Source of the DNA: Melanocharis versteri | Lineage: Eukaryota > Chordata > Aves > Passeriformes > Melanocharitidae | DNA length: 64,000 bases | Reading direction: 5' to 3' | Assembly (NCBI GenBank): GCA_013397845.1 | Contig: VZTG01005248.1 | Span: forward strand, 2,065,981-2,129,980 | Part shown: one piece after another, positions 38,855 to 49,380 of the stretch | Layout of the letters: the number at the start of each line of letters is the position of its first letter | Numbering within the stretch: position 1 is the stretch's first letter | Notes under the pieces: generated by a model | The model's database searches: none | What the model saw: only the letters and a program-made list of their open reading frames with translations | Told to the model about the DNA's origin: nothing | Made by a program: the position numbers and the translations under genes

Positions 38855-39310
38855 GTGGATCCACAGGAGAACAAAGGGAATAGCTAAACCTTTAGGAGAT
38901 ATGACCTAGAAAAAAGAACTAAAGACACTAGTGTTACCAAGTTTAGAGAAGAGATTACTAGCATGATAAGAGATTTCAGTGGGTAAAATTCTGCCTTGAG
39001 AATAATAAACCGTCCTTTCTGTAAAGTGGGAAGATCACAAGGAGCAATGAATGCAAACTGATTTGAGGGAAATTTAGGCTAGACATTGAGAAAGTTGCAG
39101 CAGGACAGATTTGTGCTGATGCTTTAGGGAGGACTTGCCATTGGCAAGAACAGTTAAGCATTGGAATAGATTTTCTTGAGAAGTTGTGGAATAGGAGAGT
39201 TTTACTTTCAGATTAAAATGCTGTCTGTTGGGAACAGTATTCTTAAATTGAAGCAGACAGGTGGACTAGGTGATTTCTTGAAGTCTCTTGAAGTCTGGTT
39301 CTCTGAAATG
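38855..39310 (+). mobile_element. Ancient CR1 LINE fragment
   Basis: A diverged but colinear match to the end of an old CR1. In order: AAAGGGAATAGCTAAACC, AGTTTAGAGAAGAGATTAC, ATGATAAGAGATTTC, CACAAGGAGCAATGAATGC, GAGGGAAATTTAGGCTAGAC, ATTGAGAAAG, GTTAAGCATTGGAATAGA, GAAGTTGTGGAAT and AGACAGGTGGACTAGGTG. Decay is far greater than in the copies at 25648 or 45439, so it is an old insertion inside what is now intron 1. Coding potential is lost. Confidence 0.78.
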
Positions 39311-39557
39311 TGCACTTACCTAAAACTTATGAAGGTGAAAGATGTTTTAACATCTTAGGGCAATTTTCTGTTGTCAGCTGAAGTCAATAGGCTCATGAGA
39401 AATTATCCTAGGATCTGAAGGTATCAGAGAACAAAGAAAAATTCCAAGAAATCAGCTAGTGTATTAAGTATTTTTTTAGCTAAGTCATACCTTTTTTTGA
39501 GTTGCAGATGTAATTTAAAACAAAAACAAAACAAAACAAAGGAACATAAAATGTCAT

Positions 39558-41240
39558 TGTAGTGTGTTTGATGCTGGCCAAATGCCAGTGCACCCACAAA
39601 AATCATTCACTTATTCTCCTCTGCTATAGTTAGGCAGAGGAGGGGGAAAGGAAACATTTTAATGGGATTCATTAGTTGAGGTAAGGATTGGGAAGAAACA
39701 CTTCATGGGCAAAACAAGCTCAAAACTTTAAAAGGTATAAAAAAAAATTAACAGAACTAAAAGAGGATAATGAGAACTAGAATAAACCTTTGGAACACCT
39801 TTCACCCAACCCAGCCCTTTTTTCCTTCCCACTGACAGTGCAGGAAAACAAAACATGGGATTTTTAGTCAGTTTGTTACTTCTAAAAATATTTCTTCAGT
39901 TCGCTTAGGGCGAGGAGTCTCTTTTGGTATGCCATGGGGCCCTTCCCACGGGAGACAGTTCTCTGTGAACTTTTCTAACGTGATTCTCGAGTAGCAGTCC
40001 ACCCGAAACCTGCTGCAATGTGAAGTCCCTCCCACGGGCAAAGCAATCTTCCCACAAGTGCCTTTTTCCGTGGGCCATTTCGTTTATGGGGTTTTGTTTT
40101 TAAGGATGAGCTGTTCTAGTATAAAAGCAAGGGTCTTCTTCTTCTATCTCTGGAAGCAGGGGTTCTCTCTCTCTCTCTCTTCAAGCCTCTCACCAGATCA
40201 CAGCTTTTCAGCATCCACACACTCCAGCACGAGTGCCTTTTTCTCATGGGCTGTGGGTGAATGCTGCATCCCCCCATGCACTTCATGAATTACAGGGAAA
40301 CTGTTGTATTAAAGTCCTCACCACGGCTTGCAGAAGCATCTCAGCTCTGAGGCTCAGAGCGCCTCCTCCTCCCCCTCCGTCCTTTTCACTGACCTTAGTG
40401 TCGCCATATTGTTCTCCTCACGTGTCTTCACTTTTTCCTTTTCTCTGATTTGGGAGAGAATTGGTGTTCATAGGTTCGTTTGTTCTCAAGTTCTATCAAT
40501 TGAAACAGTTTTTATGGAGTTCTGCAGCACTGAAAGGTTGGTCTCGTCCAGGCTCAGCAGTCAGGGAATCGCTCGCTGTGCCTCTCGCTGCTGATCATGT
40601 GGTCTCTGCTGGCACCATGCAAGCCGCACCAGCTGCCACCTCCACTTCGCGCCTTTTCTTCACGTGGGGCACTGAAAGAAGAAAAGCTGCTGCCGCTGCT
40701 TTTGTCCTTCTGTCCACAGCATGGCTGGCTAAAAGTGGCTAAGCAAATAAAGTCCATTGCGAGCCATGCTGAGATAGCTGCAGCAGCGCGGCGCCGCCCC
40801 GGTCGCGCTGATTTCGGCCACGCAGTCCTGGCCACATGGCCGCTCTCGGACCGGGATGGAGGCGGCCGCGTGGTTGCTCATGGCGCCAGGGTGGCCCCCG
40901 GCGGCATGGCCTAGGGGCCACGCCGTGACAGGGTCCAGCAGCCCCCTCTGGGAAGGAGCCCCGGCTCCACTGGGAAGGGGGCCCGGCCAGCCCCCCCCGG
41001 CCCCCACCCCTCCAAGGGCAGAAAGAGAGCTTCCCACGTTTTTTTCGTTCTTAAATATGTTATCATAGAGGTGTTACCAGCTTTTCTAATTGGCTTAGCA
41101 GTGTGCCTGTTCTCAGACCTAGCTAGCGATTGGTCGTGCCAGGCATGGAGGAAGCTGCTAGCAACTCCTCACAGAAAAAATCACTTCCGTGGCTGGCTTT
41201 TTCCCTCCTCACCAAAAATCAAGCTATTTGAAACCACCGT
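39558..41240 (-). mobile_element. Long ERV LTR with a CpG-rich extra block, antisense in TAFA5 intron 1
   Basis: The left end TGTAGTGTGTTTGATGCTGG, then CCAAATGCCAGTGCACCCAC, matches (diverged) the reverse complement of the 3' end of the LTR at 60021-61048. Further shared landmarks are GGAACACCTTTCACCC, CCCACGGGAGACAGTTCTC, CCTCCTCCTCCCCCTCC...TTTTCACTGACCTTAGTGTC, and at the right AAATATGTTATCATAGAGGTG, GTTACCAGC and GAGGAAGCTGCTAGCAACTCC. Sister copies are about 1 kb, whereas this one is about 1.7 kb. The excess lies at about 40455-41035 (U3 side in the LTR's own direction) and is very rich in C, G and CG, especially 40780-41035. No viral genes are attached. Ends are good to roughly 10 bases. 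Confidence 0.8.
40164..40181 (+). repeat. (TC)9 microsatellite inside the LTR
   Basis: Uninterrupted TC dinucleotides. Confidence 0.9.
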
Positions 41241-41354
41241 AACCATGATTAATGTAAATAAAGATCATTTTTAAAGTACTGGTTATGTTGCGAGCTATTT
41301 AAGACTCAAAGGTGTCCTGAGTCAGGACCGTGCTGTTAGCGCTTCTTCGTATGC

Positions 41355-41471
41355 AGCAAGCAGTGAAATAGAGATATTAGTCTAATTTACATTAGCAAGC
41401 AGTAAAATAGAGATATTAGTCTAATTTACATTAGCAAGCAGTAAAATAGAGATATTAGTCTAATTTACATT
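41355..41471 (+). repeat. Tandem array, 39-base unit x 3
   Basis: Copies start at 41355, 41394 and 41433, each beginning AGCAAGCAGT and ending TCTAATTTACATT. Copies 2 and 3 are identical. Copy 1 differs by one base (GTGAAATA in place of GTAAAATA). Confidence 0.98.
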
Positions 41472-41478
41472 CTGGTAT

Positions 41479-41514
41479 TTCTTTTAAGATTTCTTTTAAG
41501 ATTTCTTTTAAGAT
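41479..41514 (+). repeat. Tandem array, 12-base unit x 3
   Basis: Three perfect copies of TTCTTTTAAGAT, eight bases after the 39-base array. Confidence 0.97.
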
Positions 41515-41835
41515 GAGGATTTGTGTTGAGGATTGTTTGTTTCTGCCAGTCTGCTCTTGTTACCCCAGCATGTGAAGGGCTTATCTCCAGGTTACCCTAT
41601 GGCTACTCTGGCCTCTGGTGTGGGAAACACAGAACCTGTTCCACAACAGGGTGAGCTGCAAATGGCTTCGTAAAGTTCTTTGTTAATGTGTGCCTGTTTG
41701 GTGCTATGGGTGATTAAAAGCTTTGTGTTCATTGCGGTCTGCAATGGTGTGTATTTTCATGCAGTACTGTCTAATTTTTGAATGCATGTATAGCTCTAAA
41801 TCCAGTAGCAAAAGGAGAATTAGCAAGTTGTGCTG

Positions 41836-42785
41836 ACAGAAATGCTTGTGGGTTGGTATAAGGACAGGGAGAGATCACTCACTAATTACCATCACAGACA
41901 AATTCTTCTTAATAAAGAATTAAGTCAGGGAAGAATTAATTTAATTTATTGCCAAGAAAATCAGAGTAGGGTCACAAGAAACAAACCCAAATCTTAAAAC
42001 ACCTTCACCCCATGACTCCCTTCTTCCCGGGCTTCACTTTGTTCCCAATTTTTCTGCTTTCTCCCCTGAGTGGTGCAGGGGGATGGGGAAGGGGGACTGC
42101 AATCAGTTTATCACACATCATCTCTGTTGCTCCTTCCTCTTCATACTCTTCCCCATCTCCAGCATGGGGTCCCTCCTGTGGAAGACAGTCCTCCACAAAC
42201 TTCTCCAACGTGGAGTTGGTCAATCAGAAACAGACTGCTGCAGCGTGGGCTCCTTTCTCCCTGGATCCACAGGTCCTGCCAGGAGCCTACTCCATTGTGG
42301 GCTTCCCATGAGGCCTCAGCCTGCCTTGGGCATCCATGTGTTCCAGCATGGGGGGGTCCTTCAGAGGCTGCAGAGGTACCTCTGCTCTACTGTGGATCCC
42401 CATGGACTGTGGGGGGACAGCTGCCTCACCATGGTCTTCACGGGAATCTCTGCTTTGATGCCTGGAGCACCTTCTCTCCCTTCTTCACTGATCTTGGTGT
42501 CAGCAGGGCAGTCTGTTTCTCTAACATATTCTCACTCCTCTTTTTTGAATGCTGCTGGTGTTGCATAGATTTTCCCTCCCCTCCTCCCCCCTTTCTTTAA
42601 TACGTTGTTGCAGAGGTGCTACCACCGTCACTGATGGACTTGGTTCTGGCCAGTGGTATGTCCATCTTGGAACCGGTTGGCACTGGCTTCCTTGGACACA
42701 CGGGAAGCTTCCATCAGCTTCTCACAGAAGACATCCCTAAAGCTGCCCCATCTCTCCCCAAACATTGCCATGCAAACCAAATATA
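41836..42785 (-). mobile_element. ERV LTR, missing about 100 bases of its 3' end
   Basis: Homologous in reverse to 60021-61048. Shared landmarks include GGGTTG..ATAAGGACAGGGAGAG, CTCACTAATTACCATCAC, AATTTAATTTATTGCC, ATCTTAAAACACCTTC, CTCCCTTCTTCCCGGGCT, TCCTGCCAGGAGCCTACTCC, TTCTTCACTGATCTTGGTGTC, GAGGTGCTACCACCGTCACTG and ACATTGCCATGCAAACCAAATA. The outer part found at 60945-61048 of the other copy is absent at the left. No internal viral sequence adjoins it. The 161-176 codon frames on its antisense strand (42070-42600, 42083-42568) come from the GC-rich LTR repeats and are not genes. Confidence 0.85.
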
Positions 42786-45438
42786 TTCATAGTCCACAGC
42801 TTGTGCTTGGAGCAAGTTTTGCGTAGAATTATTTTGTGTCTGTGGAACAGTTACGCACTACCAAGTTGTTCTACTTAGAGATGTAGAAGACCTGGGTACT
42901 AGCTCTTGTTTTTTTGAGTAGCACTAACATTTCTTAAAAGACAGGAAATAAAAAAGTTTTTTAGAAGTTACTGCATTGCAAGTTAAAATTTCTTTGTCTG
43001 TTTATTCTAGCTTTTGAAAAAGCACTTGCATTTTGTGTGGTTTTGGGCTGACTGCTAATTAATCCTGACAAGGATGTTATATGATATCTTTTGAAGTTTG
43101 CTACTGTTTTTATTGTATTAAATTACATTTTTTTCCTGCATTATTCTTTCAATACAAATTTGTGGCTTTAAGGAAGAAAAAACCAAACCTCTCAAACCTC
43201 TGCTCCATTATTCAGAGTTGTGCATGTTTTGGAGATGTGCAGTGTGAGTCTGGGAATAGAGTTAGCCTCAAGAGAATCAAACAGTTGTTTGAAATGGTCA
43301 GTGCTTGAGTATCACCTTGCTTACGGCTATGAACTAATTGAGATTAAACTAAAATGGTTTTGAAGATGCTTTCTCTTCCTCTGCATTGGCAGGTCCCATT
43401 ATCTGTTAATCCTTTAAAAGTATTATTTAGTCATTAAGAAAAATGAATGTTCTTTTTTATTCCTCTTTTGTTCTAGCTTTTGCCTTTTTATAATACATGC
43501 TAGTAGACAAAGTAAAGAGTCTTCGGCTTCATTTATTGTGAAAAGATCTTGTAAATGTTTTAAGGGTTTTTGTGTACTTGGCTATAAAACTATATAGTTT
43601 GTACCAGATGCTGCCTTATCTTATTTTATAGAATTATAATGGATGCTGATGAGTTTTAGATGCAAGCCTTTAAAGATAAAAATCACTTTGCTGTGTGCTA
43701 TTTTCTTTGGTAGAATATAGTAACAGCCCCATTTTGTTGAACCTTTTCACCTTTTCATTATTTTGATTAACATTTTAGTAAAACTTTTTTTATTATAATA
43801 TTCTAAGAAGTTTTGTGTCTTGCCTAAAGACTATTAAAACATTAAACATGTATTTTACCTGTTATTTAGCAAATAGTGGCATGATTTTCAGGCGGGCCAA
43901 AGACCCAAGAACTCCCATTATCTGCAATTAGAGATTGTATGATAAAACATGGGTTGAGCATTTTCTTGGCCAGGTCCACCTACTAATTTAATGCCAAGGC
44001 CCAACAGATTTATTATGATTACTGGTTAATTCATAACTAGACAAATATCCATTTGTTGTGATGTATAGGCGTCACTTGTAGTGTTAAGTATTTATTAAAA
44101 AAGGTGTTATATGCTTAATTAGTCACAGTTTTTCCTTTTTGTTGCACTTTAAAAGGCATTTTGCAAACCACACATGACTTTTCACTTTGAAGTAAACTTA
44201 AATTTTGGTAACAGCCTTAAGAAAGTAAATCTGTATGAATGTTGAAGGGAACAATATGATTGTTTGATGTTAGGAGTGAAATCTCGTCTCCATTGAAATT
44301 GATGCTGAACTTGCTATTTTCATTTAAGCTCCTGTTTTAGCTGTGCTGGGCAGCACTGAGGTTCTACTTCGGTATATTTTTGCATTGGTTTACTGACTTG
44401 GGAAAGTGTCCTTTCCATCTGTAAGGTGTGTGAGGTAAATGCCTTTGGAAGATAATCCCTACAGAAACTCTTTCAAAACAACTGATTAAAGCATGTATTT
44501 AACTGGGAAGGTTGTGCTTCACACTGCAGGTCCTTGTCCTGTACTTGGGCACTTCAGCTCCCGATGACACTGTTTTCTGATGGTGAAGTGAGGTTATTTT
44601 CCTTGTTTAACAGACCCCAAAAATTATGGCTGTTGTGCAACTGCATACTCCAATGCACTGAATTATTAGTGTTAGTAGTATGTGCTTCTACTTAATTATG
44701 TACTTAAGCCTTATCTAGAGCTGGAACCATATCCTTACAGTCACTTAACAGATCTAGAGATGCTCACTCTTCACAGAAGTGCAAGAAAAAGATTGTGAAA
44801 TTATACATGTGCAAGTAGTTAAAATAACACAAGTTATGAAATATCATTTCTCCTCAGTGTCTCTTCACAGGCGTAATGCTTTTCATCATCTGGAATTGCT
44901 GAATTTCTTTAGTAGTTCTTGTCTACTTTCAGTTTCTGTCTTGCATGCTCTCCCAAGAGAATGCAGCGTCCTTCTGCATGCACACATGGGAACATGGACA
45001 AAAAAGGAGATGGTCAAGGGATCTCTTATGATTCTGAACACTGTGCTTTTCCCCCCTAGTTTCTAGGCTCTCTTAGAAATAAATTCCATGTTTGCTCTGC
45101 CTGTGTGCTTATATAAGTATAGCCTTGACTGTCCCTCCACCCATTATAAAATTGTTACAGTCTGATTTATAGTCTAGAATAGGACTGGGTGCATGATCTA
45201 GTTCACTGGGCATTAGGGTTTTGTGTATTAGCTAATGAATTGCCAGTATCCTGATTTGCTTTTGTTAGAATATAGTCTGAAATATTTTTTTTTTCCTAAT
45301 ACTGAAAGAGAACGAGGATGAACATGGACTTTGTGCCCTTTTTATAATTCATTCGTCTTTGCTAGATGGTTATTTTTCACTAGATGACTTGGTGGCAAAC
45401 TTCTGGACAACTGGTCCCTAAGGAAGAAAGACAGCAAA
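42786..45438 (+). other. TAFA5 intron 1, AT-rich non-coding
   Basis: No exon or recognisable repeat. Short open frames only. Confidence 0.6.
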
Positions 45439-45570
45439 GATCACAGAATCATAGGGTGGTTTGGGTAGAAAGGGACTTTAAAGATGATCTATTTCCAACC
45501 GCCTTCCATTGGCAGGGACACCTTCTACTAGACCAGGTTGCTTAGATGCCCATGCTGGGGTGACCAAGTT
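45439..45570 (-). mobile_element. CR1 LINE 3'-end fragment
   Basis: Reverse-complement CR1 end: ATCACAGAATCATAGGGTGG, TTTGGGTAGAAAGGGACTTT, AAAGATGATCTATTTCCAACC, TTGGCAGGGACACCTTCTAC and TAGACCAGGTTGCTTAGATGC. Antisense to TAFA5, moderately diverged. Confidence 0.92.
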
Positions 45571-48500
45571 TTATATGTCGTTAAGCTCCTACATTTTCAC
45601 ATGCATTTTATTCTATTGTCATGTTTTAAAGTTTTCTTCTTCACTTTTGTGAGCTCCACTATGATAAGAACTAAAATGCATTAGATTTATAATAATTCTT
45701 AATATTAAACCCAGTTCATAGGAATTATGCATGTTTAGTAATGCTGTAAAATGAATTGAAAGTCTCTATTTGTTACAGGTATTTTGATGAGTAGATTGAA
45801 AATTCTTCTCAGTTCAGAAGTTGAGATTTGTGAGTCTCTCTTTCTCAACAGACAAGAAATGGGAGTCAAATTAAAAGGAGTAGCTTTTCTGTCAGATTCA
45901 TTCTAATGCTATGACTCTCTGACCTGATGATGAGGATATCAGATCTATCTCTAGACTTACATAATTCCTGTAATGTTCACTGTAACAGGAACTGCAGACA
46001 CCCGTGCATCTTAAGGCAGGCAGGTTCTTGAATTCAGTGTGTCTGTCCAGTACTAGAGAGGCATATCAAAATGCAATTCTCTTCATAAAAAACCAGAGCA
46101 GTCATACTTTCTTTTCAATTTTTTTTTTTATTTTTGTTACGAAAAAGAGAAAAAAAAACCCAGTAAAATGAGTTTTCAATGGAATTAGCAGTAAAAAGAG
46201 CAGTAAAAAGAGCAAGAAAAGGACTGAAATGTGCAGCATATTTTCATTTTCTAGAAGTTTAAAATTGTAAAAGTCAAAGAGAGAGACCTTTTCCATAGAA
46301 CTCATTTGTTTGATTGCTTTCTCCTGCACTTCTTTATTGTTATGGTTTAAAAGCCAAGGTTAAGCAGAGATGTACTTACAAACTGTGATTTAATCCCAAC
46401 TTCTTCTCACTGTAGCTTCATCTTTTAATATAAACTGTAGCCATTTAAAGTAAAAAGCTATTCTGATTCCATGTATCAGAAAAAAAAATCAGGTACAAAC
46501 ACAAAGGAAATTCAGAGTTTGTAATGAAGCCTCAGTGTTAATTTACATTTTGAAAAAAACAAAAAAAGTTGCCATAGTAACATGTAGGTTGCAAAAATTT
46601 TCTAAATCTGATGTATTAGACTGAGGAAACTCTTAACTTATGTGACATGTTTCTCTAGTTTTGTGAATAAGACCATAATTCTGTGTATTTGGCCACAAAT
46701 TTGTGCAAAACATAAAAAAAAAAATACGCAGGCATTAGTAAGTTATGCAAACTGAGTCTTTTCCAATCAGGTTTCTAATTATGTTGTTCCTAAGATAATT
46801 GTTGTTTTGGATGTTTTTCCCTAAAAAAATGTAGAATATATAGGTGCTTTTCAGTATAAGATTTTGTTGCATCTCTGTTGCTCAGCAACTGTGCAGTTAA
46901 TATTGATGATTTTTAAACACGCGGGGCACTATATTCTATCTGTTCCCATAAATTTCTTTTAAATTCTATAAAAATGGATAACTTTTTTCTCTAGAACAAA
47001 CTTACCAATAATATTTTTATATGCGACAGGGCTTTGGTGAATAGATAGGGTTTAATAACGGGATTATTTTTGCTATTTTAAAAGGCCAGTTTTAATACTA
47101 TGGAGCAATTTGCAGGGTCAGTTTTTTTAACTAATTAATTTACTGCATATCTCAACTCTTAGCAAACAGCCAGTTTTTATTTTTAGCACTATTTATATAT
47201 TTAAAACTGATTAAGAATTATACATGAAATATTTTTTTTTCACCCAACAATTATTTAATGCTTTCTAAGTATCACTGGGTTGGGTCCATCTCTACTGATG
47301 ATATCCAGTGACTTTTTGACTCATGGAAGGTCTGAGCTATGTAACTTTTTAAGGTGAAGTTTTTGCTGATGTCTGATACAGCTGAGTGTTAATGCTTGGG
47401 TAATTCTTCCATACTGGTATGTTAGATTTAAAAGTAGATCTCATTTCTACATATGTTAAATGTAATAACAGAAAGCACTTGCGACTAGATAGCACTAATG
47501 TATACCACCATTACCATTTTCCAGCTGCAGTTCTGTTGCAAAGTCTCCTTTCCCATTATAAATTTTTAGTATATATTTTTTTTTTATTTAGCATTTATTC
47601 TTTTCTATAGAATCATAAAAAAATGAGTCAAAAACCACACAGCAGATCTGACTACACCTGGACCATTGTTTTGCTTTCAGACCTCTCATGATGGAGATTC
47701 TACAGCTTTCCCAGATTTTCATGCTGCACTCATCTGTTATGTCTGCATTTACTCTTGAGTGGTTGCTGTGGTATCAATCATTTTGTCATATGGGAAGGCT
47801 GGAGCAGAAAGCACACACACACACATACAGAGCTCTTTGAAATCCTAACATACTTAACCCAATTAAATTGTAAAGATAGTACTTTATGTATGATTGCTGG
47901 GTTGCAGTTGCAGAATGTGGTGAATAGCAAATCAAAAAGCAGTGTCTAGTCCCTGCTGGGGAGGAGGAAGACTTGCTGAGGACACCCAGAATCAGCGGTG
48001 AGGTGTGGCATCCCTAGCTGAGAAGGCAGTGCTGGGACATTCCTGTTATTCCTTGGCCTCTGGCGCTGAGGGAGCAGCAGCCATTTTTCTATGGCTTTTT
48101 TTTTTTTTTTTTAACCTCATACAAGGGTCTTTTACCTGTGTGAGATGCATGTTCCTTGTTTTTCCTTGTTACACTGTTTCTACTGAACTCCCAAACCTAA
48201 CATTCCTTCAGTAGCCAGTAACTGGCCATGATTTGTGTTTATGCTCCCATCCTCAAGATTTTACTTCCTGGGAGGTCCCTGCTTTCCGTCACTGCAGCAT
48301 CAAAATGGCTTCTCGTACTGCCCTGGGTGCTCGTCCTCTGCTTTCCCAAAATATCTCAGGTCAACAGACCACTAGTGGTTTTATAGGTTGACAAGGGCTG
48401 CTATTTAATGATATTTCAGAGTTTTTAAATGCAAGTCTATGGATTTTACTGTTTAGGAGTAGCATCCATGAAGCCCTGACCACCTACTGTGTTTGTCCAG

Positions 48501-49079
48501 GACTTGCAACACGTCTTGTGAGCACAGTTCATAGCAATGCATTTGATATTGTGACTAATGTACTTATGCTGATGCTTTGCTTCCCATGGAAAGGTAAATG
48601 TGTAAGGGAGAATTTTACTGATTTTTTTTTTCCTGTTTTAAAAATACTTGAGTTCCTTTACATTTGAGGTATTGAAGGTATTCAAAGCAGCACTTTGAAG
48701 GTATTCAAAACAGAAAATCTTGCTGTCCAGCAATACAATTTCTGAATGTTTTGAAGGAGGTCACTAGCAAATCTCTGTCCAATGGGGTATAAAAAGTCAT
48801 GTTTTAATCCATTTTTATGGAAACATTTGGTACTTGGGAGTATTTAGGACACGCAGTTGCTTCTGTTGACAATCTTGAATGCTTTTGAAAATCATCCATC
48901 TCTAATTGCTGCTCTGTGCAGTCTCACTTTGTGTTTCTTTTGTCTAAAGTCTTGGCAAATATGTAGCTTATTTCTTTATGATAGAGATGGTAACTAAATT
49001 TTGTGTTAGAGGGCAAAGTCTATAAGGAAATATTCCTTGCATATACTTAGCTAAGGTCCATATTCTGCATTTTTTTATA
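45571..49079 (+). other. TAFA5 intron 1, AT-rich non-coding
   Basis: No exon seen. Minor features are a short (CA)7 at about 47812-47825 and a T-run at about 48093-48112. Confidence 0.6.
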
Positions 49080-49380
49080 TCAGGGTGCTGTGAGGCAGGC
49101 AGCTCTCTGGGGTTGTGTGCAAGGGTTCTTGGAGCTCCCCAGGAGACCTGGCAGCCAGGACCTGTCCCAGCACAGCGCAGAGCCAGGCAGCCAGGGGCAC
49201 AGGGACAGCCTCGGTCCTGGGCACGAGTCCCCTCCCTGGGGACAGGGACAGGCCAGGCTGGGCCCACGGCTGGACAGTGAAGGGCTGTAGGGGGCTGGGG
49301 ACCAGTCCTGCTGTGGCATCACTGGGTTGGGGGCTGATGGCCCTGCGGGCTGGAATCACGTCCTAGGCTGTGGGCAGGGT
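49080..49380 (+). other. GC-rich patch of unknown nature in intron 1
   Basis: About 300 bases of G/C-rich sequence in an AT-rich intron, with many CAGG, CCAGG and GGGACAGGGACAGG words but few CG dinucleotides. All frames are partly open (up to 99 codons) because stop codons are scarce in such composition. It does not resemble the CR1 or LTR families seen here. It could be a decayed GC-rich minisatellite or repeat, or a conserved element. Confidence 0.5.

Noticed and set aside
41355..41471. CRISPR-like repeat array
   Set aside because: Direct head-to-tail copies with no spacers, in a vertebrate intron.
42070..42600. 176- and 161-codon plus frames
   Set aside because: They lie antisense within an LTR made of GC-rich diverged internal repeats. 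The same region in sister copies is not open in the same frame.
39558..42785. One provirus with paired LTRs at 39558-41240 and 41836-42785
   Set aside because: Only about 600 bases separate them, with no viral genes, and the two LTRs differ greatly in length and sequence.
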